From positions 1 through 34,524 of the IMG/VR virus record IMGVR_UViG_3300009161_000133: 34,524 nt of DNA; one strand, 5' to 3'. Each line of letters starts with the position of its first letter. Within the stretch, counting starts at the first letter, position 1. Below are positions 1 to 11,700 of this stretch, piece after piece. Origin of the DNA: a virus. The position numbers were made by a program, and so were the translations under genes. A model generated the notes under the pieces. That model worked only from the letters and a program-made list of their open reading frames with translations, was not told the origin of the DNA and made no database searches.

Positions 1-2708
1 CCATTTCCATTAAATCTTGCATATTCAACTGTGTCACCAAAGAATGTTATTTCATCGGATGCACCGGCTTTTAATTTTAATGGATTTCCGTTACCCGCAC
101 TTGATATTAAGAACGCATCATTAGCTAATGCTGGATTTTCAAATCCGATATAACCAAAATCCGTAGTGCTATCACTTCTTCTGAATCTTAATACAGAGTG
201 CTGTGCCGCACCTCCTTTAATTACTGCATCACCCCTAATATCTAGCTTATGAGTTGGGTCCGTTGTACCTATACCAACATTACCATCGGCTGTTATTCTA
301 GTTTTTTCAGTTAAACTTCCGCCTGTTGCGGTATAGAAGACAAGAGATGCATTTTGATTTGCTGCTGTCGCATCATAAACATTATAATTTAACGCTGCAA
401 TTCTTGCGCCTCTTGCTATGGTTCCAGCAGTAGCAGTACTAGTTCCACCATAACCTATATCTAAGTTTAAAGAAGTCCCACGCTCTGCCGTTGCTTCTGC
501 TCCCTGAGCATTAACTAAAGTTAAAACTGTTGTGCCTTGAGAACCTATACTTTGATTTCTCTGAACCAATAATCCAGATACAGAAGCAGGAGTAAAATTA
601 ATATATCTACCAGCAATGCTAAAAACGTGAAACAGTGCAGAAGAATTTGTTATTCCTATTCCGACATTGCCACCGTTTGGATTTAATAAAAGTGGATAAT
701 TAAAATCTAATGCACTTTCATCTGTCGATTGAATCCAAGCACCATTTCCTCCAGCCCTTATGCCAAAATCTAGGACAGCATTGTCTGTCGTATTACTAAT
801 TCTAAATATACCGCTTTGAGTTGCGGCAATAGAAGCAGGATTACCTACTGCTCCATCAACTTGCAATTTTTGAACAGGACTTGTTGTACCTATGCCAACA
901 TTTCCTGAAAAATATCTATTTCCAACTTGGGTGACTTTTATAACTTTCCATCCAGAAATGCGACAAGCTCTTGTCCCAGTTCCCGCTGTATAGTTGAATA
1001 AAGCTTGAGGAGTCCAATATTTTGTGCCTGTTTTAAATTGACCAATTACTGTAGCTGAAAATCCACCAATATATCCACTTACTTTTGTCCAAGTGATTGT
1101 TGGATTATAATTAGACATTACCCAATAACCGTAACTACCGGGATTGCCTCCTAAATCACTAAAAGTATGATCGAAATCTTGGCTTCCCATGTAGTGACCT
1201 TGATTTGTTCCTACATTTTGAATCCAACATTCCATGTAGAAAATATCATTAGTATCTACAGGAATATAAGGAAAACCAGAATCCATAAATCCACCAACCT
1301 GAACCAAGTCATTAATATAAATACAATATCCACCGGGAGCATCAGCTACTGCTACCCAAGTGACGTTACTACTATTAAAATATTTTTGAAGTTCAGCTTG
1401 GCTCCATGTGGGGTCTATTTCAAATACAGTTTCTCCGGGAGCATAGTGACCAAGCGGATAACCTTCAGAATTACTAATTCTACTATTCGTTCTTAGGATT
1501 CCACCTCTAACATCTAGTTTTTCGGCTGGACTTGTCGTATTTATTCCTACAGCATTAGCGACGTATAAATTACCATTTCCAATAGTAGAAGAAGGAAATG
1601 AAGATCCTAAACTATATCCAACACCAATACTTTTATCTACTGTAAAATTACCCCAACCATCTGATCTAAGTAAGCCTTGTTGACTTGCATCTGATCTTGA
1701 AGTATTAATTATTGTACCTTCGTTATCTTTTACATAATAAATATAATTACCTGCGCCGTCTGCTCCTAATTTTATATTACCACGGACATCTAATTTTTGA
1801 CTAGGTTGAGTTGTGCCTATGCCTACATTAGTATTATATCCAACTGACATTATTACATCTGCTGCTGTATTAGCTATTCTATTAATAGCAAAATCTATTC
1901 TCGTATCAATATTACTATTCCAATAAGGAGTAATTTGAGCGCGATAACCAGTAGTAGAATCATATCTTAATTGAATACCCTGCCCTTGAGTAGAAGCGAT
2001 ATCTAAATTAAAAAGAGCATTTTGTAGATTTCCTAAACCTAAAAAACCATTATTTCTAAGAACGAAAATATTACTTCCATTTGTATTTCCATTATAAGCA
2101 ATATTTAAAAAGTTAGTATCAAGACCAACAGAATAAAAAACTCCACCATTTCTTTGAAGTCTTACTACTTCAGAAAAAGCTCCCTGAGCATTATTAATAT
2201 GCAAACCTCCAGAAGGCAATACCGTTCCAATTCCAACGCATCCATCTCTACTTATAGCAAAATCAGTATTGTCTGTAACTCCAGCTCTAGTACTTCTAAG
2301 TATTTCAAATTGTGAATTGTAATTTCCACCATTTCCAGCCCTTGCAACTGTTCCCAATTTCCATTTCCAAGCATCGCCAAGATTAACAGAGTAATCCTCA
2401 ACAGAATCAAATTGCAAATAAGCTTTTAAAGCACCCGTTGTCAAATTGAATCCAGCAAATGGAAATCTTAAGTATTGACCATATGAGCTATTGTAAACAT
2501 CATGCCCTACAACAACATTTCCAGATACTTGTAGTTTTTCTACTGGGGCAGTAGTATTTATTCCTACATTTCCAGCAGAAGTCACATAAAGTCTATTTAC
2601 ATCATTAGTCTTTATTGAAATAGGCTGCGAGTCAGACGTTCTGACCGTCAGCGTCCCTGCTGTTGAATTTACATCGTTTGATGCTGGTGTAATTACGATA
2701 TCGCCCAT
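1..2708 (-). CDS. Second giant repeat-built tail fibre / receptor-binding protein, partial (runs off the left edge)
   Basis: An uninterrupted frame starts with ATG at 2708 (MGDIVITPASND...) and is still open at base 1, giving at least 902 residues. It begins 4 nt after the stop of the 4491-codon fibre gene, so the two are probably co-transcribed; AAAGGG lies about 16 nt before the start. The protein is a chain of VGIGTTxP..KLxV units (for example near plus positions 255, 885, 1545 and 1810) of the kind found in phage fibres. Residues about 404-600 (plus 905-1500) interrupt the chain with a non-repetitive, Trp/Tyr/Gly-rich stretch that reads like a globular beta domain. A module containing WIQSTDE (plus 658-905) also occurs twice in the neighbouring fibre. 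The likely role is a virion-surface fibre that binds the host. The C-terminus is outside the window, so a terminal chaperone or binding domain cannot be judged. Confidence 0.85.
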   Translation of the reverse strand, partial: MGDIVITPASNDVNSTAGTLTVRTSDSQPISIKTNDVNRLYVTSAGNVGINTTAPVEKLQVSGNVVVGHDVYNSSYGQYLRFPFAGFNLTTGALKAYLQFDSVEDYSVNLGDAWKWKLGTVARAGNGGNYNSQFEILRSTRAGVTDNTDFAISRDGCVGIGTVLPSGGLHINNAQGAFSEVVRLQRNGGVFYSVGLDTNFLNIAYNGNTNGSNIFVLRNNGFLGLGNLQNALFNLDIASTQGQGIQLRYDSTTGYRAQITPYWNSNIDTRIDFAINRIANTAADVIMSVGYNTNVGIGTTQPSQKLDVRGNIKLGADGAGNYIYYVKDNEGTIINTSRSDASQQGLLRSDGWGNFTVDKSIGVGYSLGSSFPSSTIGNGNLYVANAVGINTTSPAEKLDVRGGILRTNSRISNSEGYPLGHYAPGETVFEIDPTWSQAELQKYFNSSNVTWVAVADAPGGYCIYINDLVQVGGFMDSGFPYIPVDTNDIFYMECWIQNVGTNQGHYMGSQDFDHTFSDLGGNPGSYGYWVMSNYNPTITWTKVSGYIGGFSATVIGQFKTGTKYWTPQALFNYTAGTGTRACRISGWKVIKVTQVGNRYFSGNVGIGTTSPVQKLQVDGAVGNPASIAATQSGIFRISNTTDNAVLDFGIRAGGNGAWIQSTDESALDFNYPLLLNPNGGNVGIGITNSSALFHVFSIAGRYINFTPASVSGLLVQRNQSIGSQGTTVLTLVNAQGAEATAERGTSLNLDIGYGGTSTATAGTIARGARIAALNYNVYDATAANQNASLVFYTATGGSLTEKTRITADGNVGIGTTDPTHKLDIRGDAVIKGGAAQHSVLRFRRSDSTTDFGYIGFENPALANDAFLISSAGNGNPLKLKAGASDEITFFGDTVEYARFNGN

Positions 2709-2712
2709 ATTT

Positions 2713-5700
2713 TTATTCCATATCCCTTTCAGTTACAAGTTTAGAAACATCCTTACGTTCTGCAAAAATTGTATAGTAATAATTATATATATTATCATTA
2801 CTATCTGTATAAATGTACACTTTGTTGTGTCCTATTTGATCTACACTATAGTTTCTTATCTTACCATCTTTGCGTCTTCCTACTGCTGTTAAATTAACAG
2901 TAATAGAATCATCATGAACCAAACCTGACCAATAATGAGGCAGGCTTATTTCATTGTTATTATTTTGACCTCTATAATAAACACCATTTTCTGGACCTTC
3001 TAGAGAAGCATAAGTTAATCTCTTGCCAGAAATTGTTGGGTGAACTATATCGAAGCTCTTTGTTGTAGCGGCGAAGCTACCATTTACTTGGAGCCTATAT
3101 GTAGTATTAGTTATTGTATTTACTCCTACATAAGTACCATCATCAAAAATTTGGCTATTTGCTACCGATTTAGTTCCATTCCATTTTGTGACATAATTTG
3201 CAGTGCCATTACCAGATATTAGATTTGTAGCAGTAACATTTCCAGCAACTATTAAACTACCATCTGTCTTTATTGTGTCTTCGGCAGATCTGTATAAATT
3301 AGCTTCAGCATCTCCACCAAATGTTAAGCCGCTTGCTGCTGATGTAGAGCCGGGACCACCAACTGATAATAATGTAGTTGGAGAAGCTGTTCCTATCCCA
3401 ACTTTACCATCATATGTTATCCTAGCTTTTTCTGATTCATTGAATGAAAAAATTAATGGATTTGCAAATGTAGTGCTTGCTGGGACTCTTACTTGCCAAC
3501 CACCACCATAAGCTTGTAAATCTACGCCAGCATAAGCAGAAGTTCCTGAATTTTGATTATTTATGCGGACATAAGTTTGACTATTTGCTGTATTAAATAC
3601 TTCTAATTTATGAGTAGGAATGGTTGTACCGACTCCAACATATCCATTATTACGGAAATACATTCTGGCACCAACTCCTTCCTGCCAAATGTAAAGGGCA
3701 GGACTAGTTGAATCAGTATCTCCGACATTACCAATTCTCCATTTTCTTACTCCATTAGTGTGTATGAAAAGTCCACCATATCCATTTGAAGAAGCATAAT
3801 CAACAATAAATCCGGGCTCTATTGTTCCGCTTGCGAAAGATCTTACTGCTGTTCCACTAACATCTAATGACCATACAGGATTTGTCGTTCCTAATCCAAC
3901 ATAATTTGAAGTATTTATTGTAATTGCGGGAGCATTTGAAGCATAACCTAAATGCATTTTACCAGCTAAAGATTTAATTACTGATTCTCCAGCAGCAGTA
4001 CCAATAAAGAATTGATTAAATCCACCTGCTACACCCATTTCTAATTCGCTGGCAGTTCTACCAACTGATAAATATGTATAAGCTCCTGCGCCATTTGATC
4101 TAAAGCTTGAATATGTATTTGATTGTAAAACTGATAATTTTCCATCAGGACTTGTCGTTCCAATCCCTACATTTCCCTCTACGATTAAACCATTTGTTGG
4201 AGCAGATATGTTATAGCTATTTGAACCAATACTTACATTTCCAACTACAGACAACTTATTAATTGGATTAGAAGTTCCAATTCCAACTTTATTATTAACC
4301 AATACAAAATCACCACTTCCATATTGCCCAGCAACAACCCTATCATCAGCAAAGACTTCTAGGACTGGAAGACCTGCTGAATTGTTTACTGACATTAATG
4401 AATCACTAAGGTCATCAACGACTGAGAATAGGGTTCCGTTTGTCCCGTCTGCTCTTAAGACTGTTGCTCCAGCAACTGTTGAGACGACATGGAGTTTACC
4501 TGATGGAGTAGATGTTCCAACACCTAAATTTCCACCATTAACATAAGAATTAGCAGTTGCAGAAAAATATACTAATACATTAGAACTGCCATCAACTATT
4601 CTAAGAGGAAAGTTATTATAAGTAAATTGAGTATCATCCCAATACCAAGAAAGAGTAGTATTATTAGGAGAAAAAGCCCTTACTTGACCCCCTGCGCTTC
4701 CAAATCCACCAGCACCATTAAAAAATAAATCAGGAGTACTGGCGCTAGCATCTCCTACGATATTTAATCTACCATCTGTTTTTAAAGTTCCCGCTGCGCT
4801 TCTATATAAGTTAGCAGAAGCATCTCCGCCAAATGTTATTCCGCTTGCTGGTAAAGTGGAACCCGCACCACCAACTGACAAAAGAGTAGTTGGAGTATTC
4901 GTACCTATTCCAACTTTGCCATCATAAGTAAATCTAACTGACTCCGTTAAACTAGTATCTCCAGTAGCTCTTCTAGATGAAAAAGCTAAATCGCCTAATC
5001 CATATCCATTTCCATTCAAGAACAAAGATTTAATTGCCGATTGAGGAGTATAATTGCCAGCATCATTTAAAGTAGCGAACAGAACTGAACCACCTTGATT
5101 TGTTGCATTTACTGAACTTCCTACTAGAATTGAACCTCCTTTATTACCTGCGTCAGTTACATTTGCGGTTGCTTGATTTGCGCCAATTACTGTTAATTGA
5201 TAATTTGGATTCGTAGTTCCTAAACCAACATAACCATCACTTTTTAGGACAAGAGAATTTACCATATTTGCATTGGTAAATGCGCCTGTCGTTACATTCA
5301 TGAACCCAAATGTTTTATATCCAACTGCTGGCGCAAATGCTTCAAAATAAGGTCTATAAGCTTGTGTAGATTCAACGGTTCCTGCTAATTCATTTGTCCA
5401 ATTTAAATTTTGACCATAAGTATACCAAGGACTATTTTGCGAAGAATGATAAGTGTGTTCAGATGTTCTGATGCCTCCATTAAGTCTTGTTATTTTTAAT
5501 CCAATGTTAGTAACGGAGTCGTTACCAATTTGAGCATTTCCTTGTACTTCTAATCTTTGAGTAGGATTTGTAGTGCCGATACCGACATTGCCAGCAGTCG
5601 TCAAAATATGTTGACTTCCTCCCGCTCCTAAAAGTAAATTACCATAATCAGTTCTTATTGTAGAATTACCTGTACCACCGTCAGTGCTTCTAGTAGATGA

Positions 5701-8700
5701 ATTTGTAAATAAAACTATGCCGTTATTTCCACCATCTCTGCGCAATACAAATGCTGTATATGCGTTTGATCCTGCATTTAGATTTCTGACATAAGACAAT
5801 AATGGACCATCTGTATTATCATAAACATCTAATTTACCAATGGTGCTTGCTGTCCCTATACCAACGTTACCGTTTGTATCAATTCGAACCCTGTCTGTGT
5901 CGTTTGTTCTTAAAGAGAATCCATGATTTGTGACTGAGCCAGCATACACAAGCGAAGTGCCAGTGTTCGCAATCATTCCTCCTTGCACCGTATTTGCTCC
6001 TGCTGACACCCGAATGCGAGCATCAGCACCAGCGGTATCAACGTGCAACAATGTGGCTGGATTTGTAGTACCTATACCGACATTACCTGCTGTATCAAAA
6101 GCATAGTTTGAATTTGGATTTACCAAAGTATCAACAGGTGCAGAAGTTCCGCTGTCTAACCCAGCTTGCCAAACAGTTACTGCCGATGAGTAACCTACTC
6201 TAATAGCTAACTCTCCGTTTGTGTCATTGTACCAACCATTTTTAATATATACATCATAATAAGTCGTTCCTGCACCACCACCATCTGGCACTGCATAAAC
6301 TAAAACGTTTGTAGTGTCTGGACCTCTTTTTAGGTAGGTTACTTGTGGAGCGCCGGGATTAGTAGCTGCATAGGCAATAAAGTCAAATTCAACTTTTCTC
6401 TCAAAACCTACATGAAGCGCAGAATTAGTAGTTGTAAAATACCCATTCAAACTAACATTGTGGTAATTTGAAGTAATTTTTATTCTTGCTACTTTAAAAT
6501 ATCTTGCTGGATTATTACCGCCTTCAGGTATATTGAAATATACAGTTCTAGTTGAATTGTCATCAATGATATCTGTTCCAGCGTATAGTGTCGTGCTTTG
6601 TCTAATTACTGGCATTCTCACTGCGCCTACTACATCTAATTTAGCACCGGGACTTATTGTGCTTATTCCGACATCTGTGCCGTTGTCATAAATACTACCT
6701 GTAACCAATTGTTTAGTACCGCTCCAGCGAGGGACATAGTTGGATACTCCAACTCCAGAAAGGAAAGTATTACCTGCGTAACCACTCAGAGTATTGATCT
6801 TCGTGTCAAGGACCGAACCAGTTGCAGCTAGGTTCGTTATCGTCGCGAAGGTCGCATTTGAGTAGCCACTCAGAGTGTTAATCTTAGTATCAAGGGTTGA
6901 ACCAGTGGCAGCAATGTTCCCGCTTAAAGAAGTGATCGTTGGGGAGATTATCCCGACAGCGGCCTCTAAAGATCCGTCTGTCTTAATTCTTGAGCTAGAT
7001 ATTCTGTAGAGGTTAGCACTAGCGTCTCCACCAAACGTTATGCCGCTTGCGGCAGAAGTAGAACCTGCGCTGCCAACTGATAGGAGAGTAGTTGGATTAA
7101 TATTACCTATGCCAACATCACCATTAACATCAATTCTTAATTGCTCTGAATAGAAACCACTTCCAGAAGCTCTTCCTATTGCAAAATATTGATTAGAAGA
7201 AATGCCATTGCCCCAAACTATATTAGATTCACTAAATCCATTACTATAATTTGAACCTATTAAAACTCCATAAGTATACGCACTTGGCAAAGTAGCTCCT
7301 ACATTACCTGCAAATGCTGCCCAATTGTTTCCATTTGATGCGGCATAAACATGGAATTTAGTAATTGGATTAGTAGTGCCAATTCCTACGTTACCAGCAG
7401 ATGTAATTAATAATGCTGGATTACTATAAGTTGTTCCATTTATTGCGGTTGAAGGAGTGATTTCAAAAGCATTACTAATATTTTGTTGCGCACCTACTAG
7501 CCAATTATATAAACCATTTCCTGCTAGTGATGGAGCAAATTCTATAGATGCATTGCTACCGCTAGACTCCAATCTCATCACTGGACCTGTTGCAGTATAA
7601 GCATGAATTCTTCTAGAAGCGACTACTGTACCAATACCTACGTTTCCTGCGCTAGTAATACGCATTCTTTCAGCACCCGCTCCTCTTGCTCTAAAAATAT
7701 GAGAATTATTATCATAATAATTAGTAGGATCATTATTGTCGCCTAAGTAGAACGCTGGGTTACCTCCGGGTTCCCAAACTCTGTGATAAAAAGAAAATCT
7801 ATCAGCAAATAAATAACCGCTTAAAGAAATTGCGCCATTAACATCTAATCTAGAAACAGGACTTATAGTACCAATGCCAACATCTCCGCTTAAATTGATA
7901 CGCATCCTTTCGTTTGCGTCTTCGGAAATATCGGTATTTAAAGCAGATGTTATGTTAGTATGGAAAGTAACGCCTTTATTATAAATTAACTTTATAAAAT
8001 TACCAGCATCAGGCGTACTTGCAAAACGTCTGACTTGAGAATTGCCAGTTGGAGAAGCTTTTACATTATTTCCTATGATTGATGCGGCACTATTTAAAAT
8101 TTCGCCGTATGCTGCATAAGCAAAAACAATATTTCTTCCTGCTGCTCCAAAATCTAAATAATCCGTAGGATTTACTGATCCAATGCCAACTCTTCCTCCA
8201 GAAGTCACCGTCATCAAAGTATTTCTTCCAGCGCCACCAACAGAAGTTTGAGTACTCAAATATAAACTCTGACCACTCGCCCAATCAAAATAATTTATTC
8301 CATTATTTCTAAACAAAGAAAGTCTAGTATTATTTCCTTCGCTAATTAATTCTCCGCTTGCTCTTACTGATCCAATTACATCTAACTTATAATTTGGACT
8401 ATCTGTTCCTACTCCAACATTTCCTCCTCCTAAATTAAATAAAACGTTACTGTTGGAACCGTCAAAACGAACTCTTGGAGTAGCGTCATTTTCTCCGGGT
8501 CTTTGTATTTGTAAATTACTAGTAGCATCATTAACATAAAAATACCAATCAGGTACACCGGCTGTATTAAAAGTCATTCCATTCTCAGAAGAAGTAGAAC
8601 TTCTATTTAAGACTAAAGAAGTAGCCCCTCCTCCCTGACCATCAATAGTGAAATTACCATCTGTTTTTATTCTTGAGCTAGATATTCTATATAAATTAGC

Positions 8701-11700
8701 TTGGCTGTCTGCGCCAAAAGTTATTCCACTTGCAGCACTTGTTGAACCTGCGCCACCAACTGATAAGAGAGTAGCTGGAGCAAGCACACCAAGTCCTAAA
8801 TTTCCAACAGCCGTCAATATCATCCGTAAAGTACTATTAGGTCTAAAGAACATATCATTAGCACCAATAGTTTGTATAAATGCTTGACCTCCCCAATTCA
8901 ATATGTCACCACCATTAATTCTAATATTACCAATTACATGTAATTTATCCGCAGGAACAAGTGTGCCTATACCAACATTTCCACCATTTGGATTTAGTAA
9001 AAGCGGATAATTCGCTGCTAAACTAGTTTCGTCCGTAGATTGAATCCATGCGCCGCTTCCCGCTATTCTAATACCGAAATCTAGGACTGCATTATCTGTT
9101 GTATTGCTAATTCTGAATATACCACTTTGAGTTACGCCTACAGAAGCTGGACTTCCTACTACGCCATCAACTTGCAATTTTTGAAGTGGAGTTGTTATGC
9201 CAATACCAACATTACCATTCCCCATGAACCTTACACGTTCGACAGGCGCTGCACCAGCTACATCGTTAAGAGAAAACGCAAGGTCCATATTGGTAGCAGT
9301 GCGTATTGCATCAATAAATACTTTGCCGCCATTGGCATTATTAAATGGATCTGATGTAGAAGCAGCCAAAAATCTTACAGTCGTTCCTGCCGTAGTATCT
9401 GCATTCATCGCTCTGATGGATTCAAATATTCCACCAGCAGCAGTCTTCATCAAATGCAAAGATCCGTCTGCAATTCTAGCTTCTGAAGAGGTATAAGTAG
9501 CTGTATTGACAGTGCCGCCGTTTACAACAAATTTAACTAGAGGATTCGTTATGCCTACGCCTACATTGCCTTCAAAAATAGCTTGTCCATTAGATAGAGT
9601 TGTAGTTTGGTAATTACTTCCAACAGCTAATCCTCCATAAATTAAAGACGAAAATGTAGATGTGTTTATCCCTGTAGCTGTTCTATCATAGCCAATCCAA
9701 GTATTACCTTTACCATCTACTCTTAGTGGGCCTAATGCTGAATCATAAGTAATAGTAAAAAGAGAAGCTTTTTCAGAATTAGTATCTGATGCTTGGAATC
9801 TTGGCAATTCAAGATTAATAATTCCATTAATATCAACATTAGATGGACCACCATCTACGAGATCAATAATCTTAAATGCTGGATTTGAAGTCCAAGAACT
9901 GGGAAAAGATAAAGTCCCATGTCTTAAAATACCCAAAGAATAGTCTGTATTATTACCAGAAGTATTTTGACCAATTTGTAAAGAATAACCGGGAAGCGTT
10001 GTCGCAATACCTACATTACCATTACTAGCAATACGCATTTTTTCTGCGCCAGCAAAACCAAACAAAATATTACCAGCGTCATTTCTAAATATTAAATCAT
10101 CAGTCTGTGTGGCTTGACCAAGGTAATTTCCACCAATACCGATTACAGCTTTAGTTGTAGCTCCTTTCTTAAAATTAACTTTTGGACCCGCAACCGCACT
10201 GTTATCAGCGCTAGCAGCTATATCCAACAATTCAGCAGGACTTATTGTGCCTATACCAACCTTACCATCACTAACAATACGCATTCTTTCTGATCCACTT
10301 ACATCAACACGGAGGTAGTTGGCCGTATGTTCGTAAACCAGAGCGCCTACGGTGTTGCTGTCGCCATCACCGAAATAGAAAGCGGACCCTTCGGTGTTCT
10401 TCGCCAGTAGGAAGATGCTAGCGTTGCGATTCACGCTTGAAAAGTATGCACTAAAATTGTCTGCCGTGGTGTTAGCGGTTCCTAGATTCGCGGCGTGGAA
10501 AATACCACTCGGACTTGTTGTTCCTATACCAACATTACCGCCATTTGGATTTAATAGAAGTGGATAATTAGTTGATAAACTAGTTTCATCTGTAGATTGA
10601 ATCCATGCGCCCAAGCCTCCCGCTCTAATACCAAAATCTAGGATGGCATTGTCTGTTGCGTTGCTTATCCTAACTATTCCGGCTTGAGTTGCCCCATTTA
10701 GAGCAGGATTTCCTGCTGTTCCTTCAACTTGGAATTTTTGAACAGGATTTGATGTCCCTATACCTACTCTTCCAGCTTCGCTGCTATATATTTGTTTTGT
10801 ATTTGCGGAAGTAGCGGTGAGATAGGCGTAAGGTAAAGTCCATGAATTTGAGGACAAGGCAAAAGAACTTGGGAATTGGCCATTTAGTGTTACAGTAACT
10901 GTATTAGCATATCCAGTACCATTGCCACCATTTACCGCTCCATTAGTTTTTAATACTAAAGCTACAGGAGCATAAGCGTCTGTGCCTGTAGTAGACATTA
11001 TATTTAATACAACATCGTCAACGTTACAGTTATAAGTAGAGCATTCCAATAGTTTTACATTGCCCCATATCTCCGTTGGGCGATAAGAATTAGTTGCATT
11101 AGCAGTAAAAATACCATTCCAAGTTACATTCCCACCAGCGACAGTGACTTGAATTAGTTGATTTGAATTGCTATTGTCTCCTAGAATTGTAGTATATTGT
11201 CCCCAGTTTGCTGTAGTTGCTTTGCTAACTGAAGAGTAATAACCATTATTATTAGAATAAATAAGCCCTGCTACGCTAAGTGAACCATCTGTCTTAATGG
11301 TCGAAGCGGCGCTCCTATACAAATTAGCAGAAGCATCATTTCCAAAGCTCATTCCTCCCGTAGCAGCAACAGATGAAGTTGGGCCGACGTTTAATAAAGC
11401 TGGGGGGGCATTGTTATTATCTCCAATGTGGAAACGCCCTTGCCTATTAAGCACCATTGCTATCCTTCCGCTAGCATAGAACCAAGTTTGCTGGACAGAA
11501 GCTGCTTGATTAAAGGCCACCACTGTAGGAGAATTGCCATCTGCTGGGGAATTATAAGGTCCAATGTAAGCAACATTTGTAGGAAGGACAATCCCAATCA
11601 TTGGAACTGCTAATCCTGTAGAAGTAGTAAAAGATATTCCTCCTCCAGAGATTTGAATTTTATCAGTTGGTACAGTTAGACCAATTCCAATATTACCGGC

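Noticed and set aside
2713-3100. Peptidase S74 intramolecular chaperone at the fibre C-terminus
   Set aside because: The SDxRLKxxI-type motif is missing; the end instead carries the SLEGPENGVYYRG-type domain.
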